A stretch of 64,000 nt of DNA, taken from positions 167,016-231,015 of the forward strand of contig NZ_JAEMNV010000010.1 in the NCBI RefSeq assembly GCF_016482825.1, written 5' to 3'. A program made the position numbers and the translations under genes. The DNA comes from Antrihabitans stalagmiti. GTDB lineage: Bacteria; Actinomycetota; Actinomycetes; Mycobacteriales; Mycobacteriaceae. Each line of letters starts with the position of its first letter. Positions within the stretch are counted from its first letter, which is position 1. Positions 24,395-34,419 of this stretch are shown in pieces. The notes under the pieces are model-generated. The model did not search any database and was not told the origin of the DNA. It was given only the letters and a program-made list of their open reading frames with translations.

Positions 24395-27300
24395 TTATTC
24401 GGCGCTCGACTCCTCGCCGACCGAAATCTCCGCGAGTAGATCGCCACCCTCGACCTGCTGCACCGACCCGATCGCCACCCGACTGACCACGCCGCTGCGC
24501 GGTGCCGTGATCGCTGCCTCCATCTTCATCGCCTCGATGGTCGCGATGGTGTCGCCGGCCGTGATCTTGTCGCCCACCTTGATCGCCAACGTCACGACAC
24601 CGCCGAACGGTGCCGGGATGTGAGCCGGGTTCGACTTGTCGGCCTTCTCCGCGGCAGGAACTTCGGCCGCGATCGAGCGATCACGCACCGACACCGGACG
24701 CAGCTGACCGTTGATGATGCACATCACCGTGCGCATGCCACGTTCGTCCGGCTCAGAGATCGCTTCCAAGCCGATCAGCAGCACCACGCCGGGCTCCAAG
24801 GTGACGCGATGTTCTTCGCCGCTGCGCAGTCCGTAGAAGAACTGGTTGGCCGACAGCCCGGAGGTGTCGCCGTACTTTTCGCGGTGGGCGAGGAACTCCT
24901 TCGTGGGGCCGGGGAACAGCAACCGATTGAGAGTTCCCTGCCGTTCGGCCGACGTGCCGTTCAGGCCCGCCTCGTCCTCGGGGGTCAACGGAGTCACGGG
25001 CTTTGCCTCGCTGCGACCTTCGAGTGCCTTCGTGCGGAACGGCTCCGGCCATCCACCCGCAGGGGTACCGAGTTCGCCGCGCAGGAAACCGATCACCGAA
25101 TCGGGGATGTCGAACTTGTTCGGAGCGGCCGCGAAATCGTCGACGCTGACGCCGCTACCGACGAGCGAGAGCGCAAGGTCACCGACCACCTTCGACGACG
25201 GCGTCACCTTGATCAACCGACCGAGCAAACGGTCTGCCGCAGCGTATTTCGCCTCGACCTCTTCGAACTTGTCGCCCAAGCCGAGTGCGATGGCCTGCTG
25301 CCGCAGGTTCGACAACTGACCGCCAGGAATCTCGTGGGTGTACACACGACCGGTCGGAGCAGGCAGACCCGATTCGAACGGCTTGTAGACCTTCCGCAGC
25401 GCCTCCCAATACGGCTCCAGATCGCAGACCGCTTGCAGGTCGAGGCCACTGTCGCGTTCGGTGTGCGCGGACGCAGCCACGATCGCCGACAGCGCAGGCT
25501 GGCTTGTGGTTCCGGCCATCGCCGCGCTCGCACCGTCGACAGCGTCGGCACCGGCCTGCCAGGCCGCGAGGTAGGTGGCGAGCTGACCACCCGGAGTGTC
25601 GTGGGTGTGAATGTGCACCGGCAGGTCGAAGTTCTCCCGCAGGGCTGTCACCAGTGTTGCCGCCGCCGGTGCCCGCAGCAGACCGGCCATGTCCTTGACC
25701 GCGAGCACGTGTGCGCCTGCCTCGACGATCTGCTCGGCGAGGCGCAGGTAGTAGTCGAGTGTGTAGAGCGTCTCGTTCGGATTGGCGAGGTCGCCGGTGT
25801 AGCTCATCGCGACTTCGGCTACCGCAGTTCCTGTTTCGCGAACCGCGTCGATCGCAGGGCGCATCTGATCGACGTTGTTGAGTGCGTCGAAGATCCGGAA
25901 GATGTCGATGCCCGTCGCCGTCGCTTCGGAGACGAACGCACGCGTCACCGCCTCCGGATACGGCGTGTAGCCGACGGTGTTGCGACCACGCAGCAGCATC
26001 TGCAGACAGATGTTCGGGATCGCCTTACGCAGTGCCGCGAGGCGCTCCCACGGATTTTCGTGCAGGAACCGCAATCCGACGTCGTAGGTCGCACCGCCCC
26101 ACGCCTCGATCGACAGCAATTCGGGAGTGAGCCGCGCGACGTGGCCCGCAACACCGAGCAGACCGGTCGTCCGCACGCGGGTCGCCAGCAACGACTGATG
26201 TGCGTCACGGAATGTGGTGTCGGTGATGCCGAGTGCTTTCTGCTCACGCAACGCCTTCGCGAAACCCTCCGGCCCGAGCGCGAGCAGGCGTTGGCGCGAG
26301 CCGTCCGGCGGTGCAATCGACAGATCGATATCGGGCAGCTTGTCCAACGGGTAGACCGTCGACGGGCGTTCGCCATGCGGCTTGTTGACCGTGACGTCGG
26401 CGAGGTAGTTCAAGATCTTGGTGCCACGGTCGGCGGAACTGCGCAGCGTCAACAACTGCGGACGTTCCTCGATGAACGAGGTCGTCACATTGCCTGCGCG
26501 GAAGTCGGGGTCCTCGAGCACGGCCTGCAGGAACGGAATGTTCGTTGCGACGCCGCGGATCCGGAACTCGGTCACCGCTCGGCGCGCACGCGCGACCGCG
26601 GTCTCGAAATCGCGTCCGCGACACGTGAGCTTGACCAGCATCGAATCGAAGTAGGCGCCGACCTCCGCGCCGAGCGTTGCCCCACCATCCAGGCGTACCC
26701 CGGCACCGCCCGGACTGCGGTAGGCGGTGATGCGGCCGGTGTCGGGTCGAAAGCCGTTGGCCGGATCCTCCGTGGTGATGCGGCACTGCAAGGCCGCGCC
26801 GCGCAACACGATCTTGTCCTGGCTCAGTCCGAGATCGTCGAGGCTCTCCCCCGCCGCGATCCGCAACTGCGACGACACGAGGTCGACGTCGGTGACCTCT
26901 TCGGTCACCGTGTGCTCGACCTGAATACGAGGGTTCATCTCGATGAAGACGTGGTTGCCACGTTTGTCGAGGAGGAACTCGACCGTGCCTGCACAGGTGT
27001 AACCGATCTCCTTCGCGAAGGCGACTGCGTCGGAGCAGATCTTGTCGCGCAGTTCCTCGGGCAGGTTCGGCGCAGGCGCGAGCTCGATGACCTTCTGGTG
27101 CCGACGCTGCACCGAGCAGTCACGCTCGTAGAGATGGATGACGTTGCCCTGCTGATCGGCGAGAATCTGGACCTCGATGTGGCGAGGGTCGATGACCGCT
27201 TGCTCGAGGAAGACCGTCGCATCGCCGAACGCCGACTCCGCCTCGCGTGCGGCGGCTTCGATCGACTCCTTGAGCAACCCCGGTTCCGCGACGCGACGCA

Positions 27301-27802
27301 TGCCGCGTCCGCCACCACCGGCGACCGCTTTGACGAACAGCGGAAACTGCATGGTCTTCGCGGCGTCGAGCAACTCGTCGACATTGGCCGACGGCTCCGA
27401 CGATGCGAGCACCGGCAGCCCGGCCGCCTTGGCCGCGGCGATCGCACGCGCCTTGTTACCGGTGAGTTCGAGAATCTCCGCTGACGGACCCACAAAGGTG
27501 ATGCCCTCCGCAGCGCACGCCGACGCGAGGTCCGGGTTCTCCGACAGGAAACCGTAGCCCGGGTAGATGGCATCTGCCCCAGCACTTTTCGCTGCCGAGA
27601 CGATCTCGTCGATCGAGAGGTACGCCCGGACCGGGTGGCCTTCCTGACCGATCTGATAACTCTCGTCAGCCTTCAGCCGATGGACCGAGTTGCGGTCCTC
27701 GTACGGAAAGACGGCGACAGTACCGATGCGTAGTTCGTACGCAGCGCGGAACGCGCGAATAGCAATCTCGCCACGATTGGCAACCAAGACTTTGGAGAAC
27801 AT
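24395..27802 (-). CDS. pyc: Pyruvate carboxylase
   Basis: The 1135-residue single-chain biotin enzyme carboxylates pyruvate to oxaloacetate for anaplerosis. In order: biotin carboxylase (FSKVLVANRGEIAIRAFRAA; ATP-grasp glycine loop GGGGRGM; EMNPRIQVEHTVTEEVT), carboxyltransferase (TTFRDAHQSLLATRVRT; metal-site HIHTHDTPGGQ), and the C-terminal carrier with the biotinyl lysine in IEAMKMEA. The ATG at 27802 begins the conserved FSKVLVANRG; the 11 residues upstream are unconserved. Length fits actinobacterial enzymes. Confidence 0.96.
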   Translation of the reverse strand: MFSKVLVANRGEIAIRAFRAAYELRIGTVAVFPYEDRNSVHRLKADESYQIGQEGHPVRAYLSIDEIVSAAKSAGADAIYPGYGFLSENPDLASACAAEGITFVGPSAEILELTGNKARAIAAAKAAGLPVLASSEPSANVDELLDAAKTMQFPLFVKAVAGGGGRGMRRVAEPGLLKESIEAAAREAESAFGDATVFLEQAVIDPRHIEVQILADQQGNVIHLYERDCSVQRRHQKVIELAPAPNLPEELRDKICSDAVAFAKEIGYTCAGTVEFLLDKRGNHVFIEMNPRIQVEHTVTEEVTDVDLVSSQLRIAAGESLDDLGLSQDKIVLRGAALQCRITTEDPANGFRPDTGRITAYRSPGGAGVRLDGGATLGAEVGAYFDSMLVKLTCRGRDFETAVARARRAVTEFRIRGVATNIPFLQAVLEDPDFRAGNVTTSFIEERPQLLTLRSSADRGTKILNYLADVTVNKPHGERPSTVYPLDKLPDIDLSIAPPDGSRQRLLALGPEGFAKALREQKALGITDTTFRDAHQSLLATRVRTTGLLGVAGHVARLTPELLSIEAWGGATYDVGLRFLHENPWERLAALRKAIPNICLQMLLRGRNTVGYTPYPEAVTRAFVSEATATGIDIFRIFDALNNVDQMRPAIDAVRETGTAVAEVAMSYTGDLANPNETLYTLDYYLRLAEQIVEAGAHVLAVKDMAGLLRAPAAATLVTALRENFDLPVHIHTHDTPGGQLATYLAAWQAGADAVDGASAAMAGTTSQPALSAIVAASAHTERDSGLDLQAVCDLEPYWEALRKVYKPFESGLPAPTGRVYTHEIPGGQLSNLRQQAIALGLGDKFEEVEAKYAAADRLLGRLIKVTPSSKVVGDLALSLVGSGVSVDDFAAAPNKFDIPDSVIGFLRGELGTPAGGWPEPFRTKALEGRSEAKPVTPLTPEDEAGLNGTSAERQGTLNRLLFPGPTKEFLAHREKYGDTSGLSANQFFYGLRSGEEHRVTLEPGVVLLIGLEAISEPDERGMRTVMCIINGQLRPVSVRDRSIAAEVPAAEKADKSNPAHIPAPFGGVVTLAIKVGDKITAGDTIATIEAMKMEAAITAPRSGVVSRVAIGSVQQVEGGDLLAEISVGEESSAE

Positions 27803-27989
27803 TGGCTTAACGTACCGGCACGTGCGACCTCTCAACGCCTGTGGCGGCGATATTGCAAAACTTCACAGCGATCTTCGCAACCTGTGAGGTATCTGCAGCG
27901 AAGATGCGGCCCCCACCACGGCATATACTCACCTTGCAGCTGGTTCGCCGGTGAGGTCACGAGGAGCCCCGAAGACCCCGTCAGCGTCG

Positions 27990-28170
27990 AAGCTCGGAGC
28001 CACGCAAGTGTCTTCCGAGTGAGAGGGAATCCGGTGAGAATCCGGAACTGTCCCGCAGCGGTAAGCAGGAACGACCACCGTCACACGCACTGGGTGCAAC
28101 GCCTGGGAAGCGACGGTCACTAGGTTCGGCCGATGTGCGCCGAGTGCCTGCGAGTCCGAAGACCTGCCGA
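27990..28170 (+). ncRNA. Cobalamin riboswitch upstream of metE
   Basis: The conserved core reads GGAATCCGGTGAGAATCCGG, then AACTGTCCCGCAGCGGTAAG, matching the adenosylcobalamin aptamer consensus. The B12 box CGAGTCCGAAGACCTGCC is at 28151-28168. The element lies about 160 bases before the start of B12-independent methionine synthase. By analogy with known metE riboswitches, bound cobalamin would switch metE off when the B12-dependent enzyme can work. Outer boundaries are approximate. Confidence 0.92.
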
Positions 28171-28327
28171 CTGTGTTGGGTACGCCGTACCCAGCGGACT
28201 CCGCCTCGTGGATTGGGCGAGCATCCTTGCGTGGTGGTTCCCTGCAGTTTTGTGCGCTCCGGGCTCCCGCGGGATGCCGCACCGTCGGGCGGTGGCCACT
28301 TTCGCCACACCCATGGAGAAACACACC

Positions 28328-30649
28328 GTGACATTCTCGGCAACAGTCCTCGGCACCCCACGTACAGGGCCGAGGCGTGAACTCAAGAGAGCAATCGAGT
28401 CGTACTGGGCGGGCACGATCGACCAGGTCGAACTCGCGTCCATTGCTCGCACGCTCCGCGAACAGCACCTGATCGAACTGCGCGACGCCGGACTCGATTC
28501 CATCCCCGTCGGAACGTTTTCCTACTACGACCACGTCCTCGACACCGCCGTCCTGCTCGGTGCGCTGCCGGAACGCGTCGCTGGTATCGCGGACGAACTC
28601 GATCGCTACTTCGCCGCTGCCCGCGGCGACGCGACCGTGACGCCGTTGGAGATGACGAAGTGGTTCGACACCAATTACCACTACCTCGTGCCGGAGATCA
28701 CGCCTGACACGACGTTCGCGCTGGCTCCCGAGAAGCTGCTCGGCGAACTGGCAGAGGCTGTCGCACTTGGTATCTCGGCGCGACCGGTTGTCGTCGGACC
28801 GATCACGTTCCTGAAGCTGTCGAAGGCTGTCGGCTCGTCGGGGTCGGGGGCGGAGTCGGAGTCGGAGTCGGAGTCGGGGTCGGAGTCGGAGTCGGGGTCG
28901 CTGCTCGACCGCCTCGATGAGATCGTTCCGCTCTATGCCGACCTACTTGCCCAACTGGGCGCGGCAGGTGCGGAGTGGGTTCAGATCGACGAACCAGCAC
29001 TGGTCACGGACCTGACTGCAGCTGAATTGGATTACGTACGAAGCACTTACGATCGGCTCGCGGCAGTGACCGGACGACCCTCGATCCTGGTCGCGTCGTA
29101 CTTCGGCGACCTCGGTGCAGCGCTCCATGTCCTCGCGGGGACAGCCGTCGACGGCATCGCGATCGACCTGATCGCGGGCACCGGCGGCGTCGACAGCCTC
29201 GCAGGAGTGCCTGCGTTGGCGAACAAGCTTGTCGTAGCTGGCGTCGTCGACGGTCGCAACGTTTGGCGCACCGATCTCGACGCCGCATTGTCCACACTCG
29301 GCACGTTGCTAGGGAGCGCAGGAACCGTTGCGGTGTCGACGTCGTGCTCGCTGCTGCACGTTCCGTACACCCTCGACGTCGAACCCGATCTCGACGACAA
29401 CCTGCGGTCGTGGCTTGCCTTCGGAGCGGAGAAGATCGCAGAGGTCACCGTCCTCGCCCGCGCACTGCGCAACGGCGTCGAGACTGTCTCGGCCGAACTT
29501 GCAACGGCGCGTGACGCATTGGCGAATCGCCGGTCGGATCCCCGATTGCACAACACCACGGTCCGCGCTCGGCTCGATGCACTCGGTCCCGATTCGAGTC
29601 GGCGTGCACCGGCGGCGGAGCGTCGGGTGAAGCAGTCCGAGCGGCTCGACCTGCCCGCGTTGCCGACGACGACCATCGGTTCCTACCCCCAGACTTCCCA
29701 GATCCGCATTGCACGCGCGGCGCGGCGCAAGGGCGAGATCGACGAGGCCGAATACGTGCGGCGAATGCAGTCCGAGATCGCAGATGTCGTTGCCCTGCAG
29801 GAGAAGCTGGGACTGGACGTGCTCGTCCACGGCGAACCCGAGCGCAACGACATGGTCCAGTACTTCGCGGAGCAGTTCGACGGTTACTTCGCGACGGCGA
29901 ACGGGTGGGTGCAGTCCTACGGCACCCGCTGCGTGCGGCCGCCGATCCTCTACGGCGACGTCGTCCGTCGGAATCCGATGACGGTCGAGTGGATCACCTA
30001 TGCGCAGTCACTCACCTCGAAGCCGGTCAAGGGCATGCTGACAGGGCCAGTGACGATTCTGGCGTGGTCGTTCGTGCGCGACGATCAGCCGCTGCCCGAC
30101 TCGGCTCGCCAAGTTGCCCTTGCCATTCGAGACGAGACCGTCGACCTGCAGGCATCCGGTATCCGGATCGTGCAGGTCGACGAGCCGGCGTTGCGTGAAC
30201 TGCTCCCCCTGCGAGCAGCTGACAAGCAGGCCTATCTCGACTGGGCGGTGGAGGCGTTTCGGCTGGCGACCTCCGGCGTCTCCGATGCCACCCAGATCCA
30301 CACGCACCTCTGCTATTCGGAGTTCGGCGAGGTGATCGACGCGATCGCCGGACTCGATGCCGACGTCACCTCGATCGAGGCCGCACGCTCGCACATGGAG
30401 GTGCTGGACGACCTCAATGCGGTCGGCTTCGATCTCGGTGTCGGTCCGGGTGTCTACGACATCCACTCGCCGCGGGTGCCGTCGATCGAAGAGATCGTCG
30501 TCTCGCTGCACGCGGCACTGAAAGCCGTTCCTGCCGAGCGCCTGTGGGTCAATCCCGACTGCGGCCTGAAGACCCGCGGAGCGGAAGAGGTGGGGGCGTC
30601 GCTCCACAACCTCGTCGAGGCGGCAATTCTGGTCCGCGCGGCACTGTAG
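28328..30649 (+). CDS. metE: Cobalamin-independent methionine synthase
   Basis: This 773-residue enzyme transfers a methyl group from 5-methyltetrahydropteroyltri-L-glutamate to homocysteine. The N-terminal half has [21 protein letters not shown] sequence and [15 protein letters not shown]. The C-terminal catalytic half has [20 protein letters not shown] and [11 protein letters not shown], which supply the zinc ligands His, Cys and Cys. I chose GTG 28328, 9 bases after GGAG; an in-frame ATG at 28313 is the alternative. An unusual Ser/Glu/Gly run encoded at 28836-28900 interrupts a surface loop between LKLSKAV and LLDRLDEI. Expression is probably under the upstream cobalamin riboswitch. Confidence 0.95.
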   Translation: MTFSATVLGTPRTGPRRELKRAIESYWAGTIDQVELASIARTLREQHLIELRDAGLDSIPVGTFSYYDHVLDTAVLLGALPERVAGIADELDRYFAAARGDATVTPLEMTKWFDTNYHYLVPEITPDTTFALAPEKLLGELAEAVALGISARPVVVGPITFLKLSKAVGSSGSGAESESESESGSESESGSLLDRLDEIVPLYADLLAQLGAAGAEWVQIDEPALVTDLTAAELDYVRSTYDRLAAVTGRPSILVASYFGDLGAALHVLAGTAVDGIAIDLIAGTGGVDSLAGVPALANKLVVAGVVDGRNVWRTDLDAALSTLGTLLGSAGTVAVSTSCSLLHVPYTLDVEPDLDDNLRSWLAFGAEKIAEVTVLARALRNGVETVSAELATARDALANRRSDPRLHNTTVRARLDALGPDSSRRAPAAERRVKQSERLDLPALPTTTIGSYPQTSQIRIARAARRKGEIDEAEYVRRMQSEIADVVALQEKLGLDVLVHGEPERNDMVQYFAEQFDGYFATANGWVQSYGTRCVRPPILYGDVVRRNPMTVEWITYAQSLTSKPVKGMLTGPVTILAWSFVRDDQPLPDSARQVALAIRDETVDLQASGIRIVQVDEPALRELLPLRAADKQAYLDWAVEAFRLATSGVSDATQIHTHLCYSEFGEVIDAIAGLDADVTSIEAARSHMEVLDDLNAVGFDLGVGPGVYDIHSPRVPSIEEIVVSLHAALKAVPAERLWVNPDCGLKTRGAEEVGASLHNLVEAAILVRAAL
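28836..28900 (+). repeat. GAGTCG/GGGTCG microsatellite inside metE
   Basis: About ten imperfect hexamer copies (GAGTCG with GGGTCG variants) are in frame within metE and encode an acidic Ser-Glu/Ser-Gly tract. Being a multiple of three, it keeps the frame. It lies where other MetE proteins have a short loop before the ERLDE-type helix. Confidence 0.9.
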
Positions 30650-30662
30650 GCGGCTTCGCCGC

Positions 30663-30706
30663 TCGTGAGTCCTTTTGGAGGTCAGGCCCTCCAAAAGGAC
30701 TCACGA
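30663..30706. terminator. Perfect 19-bp-arm hairpin between metE and prpC (element A)
   Basis: Arms 30663-30681 and 30688-30706 are exact inverted copies around a 6-base loop. The hairpin lies between convergent metE and prpC, and the prpC stop codon is inside its right arm. A TTTT run is within each arm. It can serve as a bidirectional terminator. Related elements occur at 35845-35889 and 37485-37556. Confidence 0.75.
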
Positions 30707-31810
30707 CCTCAGCGCCCGCTGCGGGACCCCCGAATACTCGCTCAGCGGCCTGATCAGCGCATTCGACCCCGCCTGCTCGATGATGTGTGCAGTCCAGCCG
30801 GTGATGCGGCTCATCACGAAGATCGGCGTGAACATCTCGATATCGAAGCCCATCAGGTAGTACGCGGGTCCCGTCGGAAAGTCGAGGTTGGGCTTGATTC
30901 CCGTCGCGTCCGCCATCGTCTTCTCCATGGCGTCGTACATGGCGAGCCATTTCACGCCGCCGGTGAGCGCGGCAATCTCATCGAGCGCCGCCTTCATCGT
31001 CGGCACTCGCGAGTCGCCGTTCTTGTAGACCCGATGCCCGAACCCCATCACCTTGTCCTTGGCAGCGAGCTTGCGGCGCAACCACTCCGCGGCGTCGGCA
31101 GGTTCACCTATCGCCAACATGTCGTGCATCACGGCCTCGTTCGCACCACCGTGCAACGGACCCTTCAATGCCCCGATCGCCGCGGTGACGGCGCTGTACA
31201 TGTCCGACTGCGTAGAGGTCACCACTCGGGCAGCGAAGGTGGACGCATTGAAGCTGTGCTCCGCGTACAGGATCAGCGAGACTTCGAACGCCTTCACGAT
31301 CCGTGCGTCGGGGATCGACCCGAAGCACATGTTCAGAAAGTTCTCCGCAAAACCCAGATGCGAATGCGGCGCAATGGGATCCAGTCCCCGCCGACGACGC
31401 AGGTCGGCGGCGATGACGGTCGGCAGGACGGCGGTCATCCGCAAAGCTTTGGCCAGGTTCGCTTTTCGGGCGCTGTCGTCTTCCTGCGGATCCTCGCAAC
31501 CGAGGTAGCTGATCACCGTTCGGACGACGTCCATAGGGTGGCAGTTCTCGGGCAGTTTCGCGACCAGCGACAGCAACGACCGGTCCGCTCGCCGCAACGC
31601 GCGCTCGCGTTGGCTGAACATCTCCAGTTGACCAGGATTCGGAAGTTCGCCGTACCAAAGGAGATACGCGACTTCATCGAACGAACATGACGCAGCCAAT
31701 TCCTGCACGGCATAGCCGCGGTAGGTCAGCGAATTGGTCTCCGGCACCACCTTCGAGATGGCGGTTGTGTCGACGACTACGCCAGCGAGGCCTTTCCTGA
31801 TGTCACTCAT
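30701..31810 (-). CDS. prpC: 2-Methylcitrate synthase / citrate synthase
   Basis: The 369-residue citrate-synthase-family enzyme condenses propionyl-CoA (and often acetyl-CoA) with oxaloacetate. Active-site His and Asp motifs are visible: AEHSFNAST, GPLHGGANEAVM, MGFGHRVYKNGDSR and the C-terminal TGWTAHIIEQ. Its place after prpD and prpB, with an ATGA overlap to prpB, marks it as the methylcitrate-cycle enzyme. The ATG at 31810 is used; the longer TTG start adds two residues. The stop codon lies inside hairpin element A. Confidence 0.93.
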   Translation of the reverse strand: MSDIRKGLAGVVVDTTAISKVVPETNSLTYRGYAVQELAASCSFDEVAYLLWYGELPNPGQLEMFSQRERALRRADRSLLSLVAKLPENCHPMDVVRTVISYLGCEDPQEDDSARKANLAKALRMTAVLPTVIAADLRRRRGLDPIAPHSHLGFAENFLNMCFGSIPDARIVKAFEVSLILYAEHSFNASTFAARVVTSTQSDMYSAVTAAIGALKGPLHGGANEAVMHDMLAIGEPADAAEWLRRKLAAKDKVMGFGHRVYKNGDSRVPTMKAALDEIAALTGGVKWLAMYDAMEKTMADATGIKPNLDFPTGPAYYLMGFDIEMFTPIFVMSRITGWTAHIIEQAGSNALIRPLSEYSGVPQRALRS

Positions 31811-32724
31811 TGCCAACTCTCCTCGAGGCTGAAGTTGAATATGCCGCTGTCGAAGGTGTTGTAGTTCTCGTACTGCAGGAGGTCGTAGAGCTCGCCGCGA
31901 TGCTGCATACGGTCGAGAAGTGCTCGCTGCGTGCCGGTTTCGGCGATCTCGCGCAGACCCTGCTCGACCGCGAACATCGCCAACCGCAACGTCGTGACCG
32001 GATAGATGACGACGTTGTAGCCGAGGTTTTCCAGCGTCTGCGCGGACAACAGTTCCGACTTCCCGAATTCGGTCATGTTGGCCAGCAGCGGTACGTGGAC
32101 GGCCGCGCGAAACTTCTCGAACTCGGCTTCGTCGGCCAGGGCCTCGGTGAAGACGAGGTCGGCGCCCGCGTCGGCATAGGCCTTTGCGCGGTCGATCGCG
32201 GCGTCGAGGCCTTCCACTGCTCGCGCGTCGGTCCGCGCACAGACGACGAAGTCCGGGTCGCGCCGAGCCGATACGGCAGCACGAATCCGCTGCACCATGT
32301 CAGCAACGGGGACAACGGCTTTGCCGTCGAGATGGCCGCAGCGTTTCGGGTTGACCTGATCCTCGAAGTGGGCGCCGGCTACACCCGCGTCCTCGAATAC
32401 GGTCACTGTGCGCGCCGCGCTCATCGGCTCACCGAAGCCGGTGTCGGCGTCGATCAGCGTCGGCAGGTCGGTGACCCTCGCGATCTGCTGACCGCGACCC
32501 GCAACCTCGGTCAGCGTGGTCAACCCGATGTCGGGCAGCCCGAGGTCGGCGGACAACACCGCACCCGAGACATAGACGCCCTCGAAACCCGCGCGTTGCG
32601 CCGCCATTGCGACGAGCGGTGAGAATGCGCCGGGCAGCCGCTGGATCTTGCCCGACGCCAGACCAGCTCGGAACGCCCTACGTTTGTCGCCCGCCGACGA
32701 CGGCGCCGCGATCACGCGCGACAT
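31807..32724 (-). CDS. prpB: 2-Methylisocitrate lyase
   Basis: The 305-residue enzyme splits 2-methylisocitrate to pyruvate and succinate, the last step of propionate oxidation by the methylcitrate cycle. It has the PEP-mutase/isocitrate-lyase barrel with DADTGFGEP (near 92), FEDQVNPKRCGH (the KRCGH catalytic loop near 127) and ARTDARAVEG. The ATG at 32724 overlaps the prpD stop as ATGA. The much longer open frame upstream is the prpD region read out of frame. Confidence 0.95.
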   Translation of the reverse strand: MSRVIAAPSSAGDKRRAFRAGLASGKIQRLPGAFSPLVAMAAQRAGFEGVYVSGAVLSADLGLPDIGLTTLTEVAGRGQQIARVTDLPTLIDADTGFGEPMSAARTVTVFEDAGVAGAHFEDQVNPKRCGHLDGKAVVPVADMVQRIRAAVSARRDPDFVVCARTDARAVEGLDAAIDRAKAYADAGADLVFTEALADEAEFEKFRAAVHVPLLANMTEFGKSELLSAQTLENLGYNVVIYPVTTLRLAMFAVEQGLREIAETGTQRALLDRMQHRGELYDLLQYENYNTFDSGIFNFSLEESWQ

Positions 32725-34262
32725 CAGTTGGTCTCCGACACGGTTGCCGACCAGTCGAAGATGCCCGTCGGCACCGCCGGGGCTGACGCGAGAACGTCGT
32801 CGGAGACTGTGCAGGTGAGTTGATCGAGCTCGCCGGCGGACAGTTCGGCGGTTCGCGTCGCGGCGTCGAGAAAACGGTCCTGCTCGGCGGTGTCGAGCAC
32901 GCCGTCGGCAAGCGTGCGGAATTTTTCGATGTACTGCGCGCGACCGAAAGGCCTGGCTCCAAGCGGATGTGCGTCGGCAACCGCAAGTTCGTCGACGATC
33001 ACTTCGCCACTCTTCAAGGTGATTTCGGCACGTGCACCGAACGCCTTCTCGGCTGGGTCGGTCGAGTGGTAGCGGCGCGTCCACTCCGCATCCTCGGCTG
33101 TCGAGATCTTGCGCCACAGTTCGACGGTGTCGGGCCGCTGAGCGCGGTCCGGCGCATAGGAGTGCTGGTGATGCCAGACGCCGTCCTGCAACGCGACTGC
33201 GAAGATGTACATCACCGAATGGTCGAGCGTTTCGCGGCTGGCGTTCGGGTCGAACTTCTGCGGATCACCCGAACCTGTTCCGATCACGTAGTGCGTGTGA
33301 TGACTTGTGTGCAACACGATGGACGCGATCCGATCGAGGTCACCGATCCGATCACGCATCCGCCGCGCCAAGTCGATCGGCGCCTGGCTCTGGTACTCGG
33401 CGGAGTGCTCCTTGGTGTAGCTGTCGAGAATCGCACGCTTTGCTTCGCCCGGACCAGGCAGGGAGACAACGTATTCGGCGGTTGGACCGCCGAGTAGCCA
33501 GGCGATGACACCGTCTTCGCCTTCCCAGATGGGTGCCGGCGCACCTTCGCCACGCAATGCACGATCGACCGCTTCGACGGCCATCTTGCCTGCGAACGCG
33601 GGCGCATACGCCTTCCAACTCGAGATCTCGCCTTTGCGCGATTGACGGGTCGCCGTCGTCGTATGCAACGCCTGGCCGACCGCTTGATAGATCGTCTCGG
33701 CGTCGAGGCCGAGCAACGTTCCGATTCCCGCCGCAGCCGACGGTCCGAGATGGGCGACATGGTCGATCTTGTGCTCGTGCAGGCAGATTCCCCGGACCAG
33801 ATCGATCTGGACCTCGTAACCCGTTGCGAGGCCGCGGATCAGGTCCGCGCCCGACCTGCCCGTGTGCTGGGCGACCGCAAGGATCGGCGGGATGTTGTCA
33901 CCCGGATGCGAGTATTCCGCGGCGAGAAAGGTGTCGTGGAAGTCGAGTTCGCGAACGGCGACGCCATTTGCCCACGCAGCCCACTCGGGTGAGACGCGGT
34001 CGGCCGCCGGTAGCCCGAAGACCGTCGCACCTGGCCGATAGGAATGAAGCACCGCCTGCGCGCGCGCACTCGTCACCGGCCGCCTGGCCACGGACGCGGC
34101 GGCAACCGCAGCATTGTCGATGATCCGGTTGATCACCATCTCCGCGGTATCGGCTGGCACCTCGACCGGGTCGACCGCGAGGTCTGCGATCTTCTTGGCG
34201 AGATGCTGCGAGCGTGGGAATTGCTCGGCCGAGCGCCGGGTCCGGACAATGTGCGCCTTCAT
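32724..34262 (-). CDS. prpD: 2-Methylcitrate dehydratase
   Basis: This 512-residue MmgE/PrpD-family enzyme dehydrates 2-methylcitrate to 2-methyl-cis-aconitate. Recognisable parts include [15 protein letters not shown] near the N-terminus, the [20 protein letters not shown] block, [17 protein letters not shown] and [19 protein letters not shown]. Length and order fit the family. It is the first gene of prpD-prpB-prpC and is divergent from prpR, whose clustered repeats precede it. Confidence 0.94.
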   Translation of the reverse strand: MKAHIVRTRRSAEQFPRSQHLAKKIADLAVDPVEVPADTAEMVINRIIDNAAVAAASVARRPVTSARAQAVLHSYRPGATVFGLPAADRVSPEWAAWANGVAVRELDFHDTFLAAEYSHPGDNIPPILAVAQHTGRSGADLIRGLATGYEVQIDLVRGICLHEHKIDHVAHLGPSAAAGIGTLLGLDAETIYQAVGQALHTTTATRQSRKGEISSWKAYAPAFAGKMAVEAVDRALRGEGAPAPIWEGEDGVIAWLLGGPTAEYVVSLPGPGEAKRAILDSYTKEHSAEYQSQAPIDLARRMRDRIGDLDRIASIVLHTSHHTHYVIGTGSGDPQKFDPNASRETLDHSVMYIFAVALQDGVWHHQHSYAPDRAQRPDTVELWRKISTAEDAEWTRRYHSTDPAEKAFGARAEITLKSGEVIVDELAVADAHPLGARPFGRAQYIEKFRTLADGVLDTAEQDRFLDAATRTAELSAGELDQLTCTVSDDVLASAPAVPTGIFDWSATVSETN

Positions 34263-34286
34263 TCGTCTCCCTCGTTGTTCGACTTC

Positions 34287-34394
34287 TTCGCAGTCTGACT
34301 TCTTCGCAGGCTACGCATCGACGATCGATTGCTGAACAGCGTGCATGTGCCTATTTCTGTGGATGAGACCTGCGAAATTTGCGAAGCTTGCGAA
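34287..34394. promoter_or_regulatory. Clustered TGCGAA repeats in the prpD-prpR intergenic region
   Basis: Two copies of TTCGCA (TGCGAA on the minus strand) lie at 34287-34292 and 34303-34308, each in a repeat CTTCTTCGCAG. Three forward copies, spaced exactly 9 bases, lie at 34371, 34380 and 34389. Known PrpR/RamB proteins of actinobacteria bind TTTGC(A/G)AA-like sites at these promoters. This makes the repeats good candidate operators for prpDBC induction and prpR autoregulation. Confidence 0.6.
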
Positions 34395-34419
34395 GGCCGT
34401 TCTGGGTATCGTGATCGAC

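Noticed and set aside
24620..27484. 954-residue plus-strand open frame antisense to pyc, and 630 residues antisense to recG (37892-39784)
   Set aside because: The opposite strand encodes complete, motif-bearing pyruvate carboxylase and RecG. The antisense products are Arg-rich with no recognisable motif.
28133..28327. N-terminal extension of metE from 28133
   Set aside because: It would translate the riboswitch B12 box and adds about 65 unconserved residues. GTG 28328 has GGAG in place.
27929..28681. Minus-strand frame over the metE leader
   Set aside because: The region is explained by the cobalamin riboswitch and the metE start; the frame has no family features.
30701..31810. Primary TCA-cycle citrate synthase (gltA)
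   Set aside because: Its overlap with prpB and the prpD-prpB-prpC order fit methylcitrate synthase better, though dual activity is possible.
32724..33117. Long N-terminal extension of prpB
   Set aside because: It is the prpD gene read in another frame. ATG 32724 overlaps the prpD stop and begins the conserved sequence.
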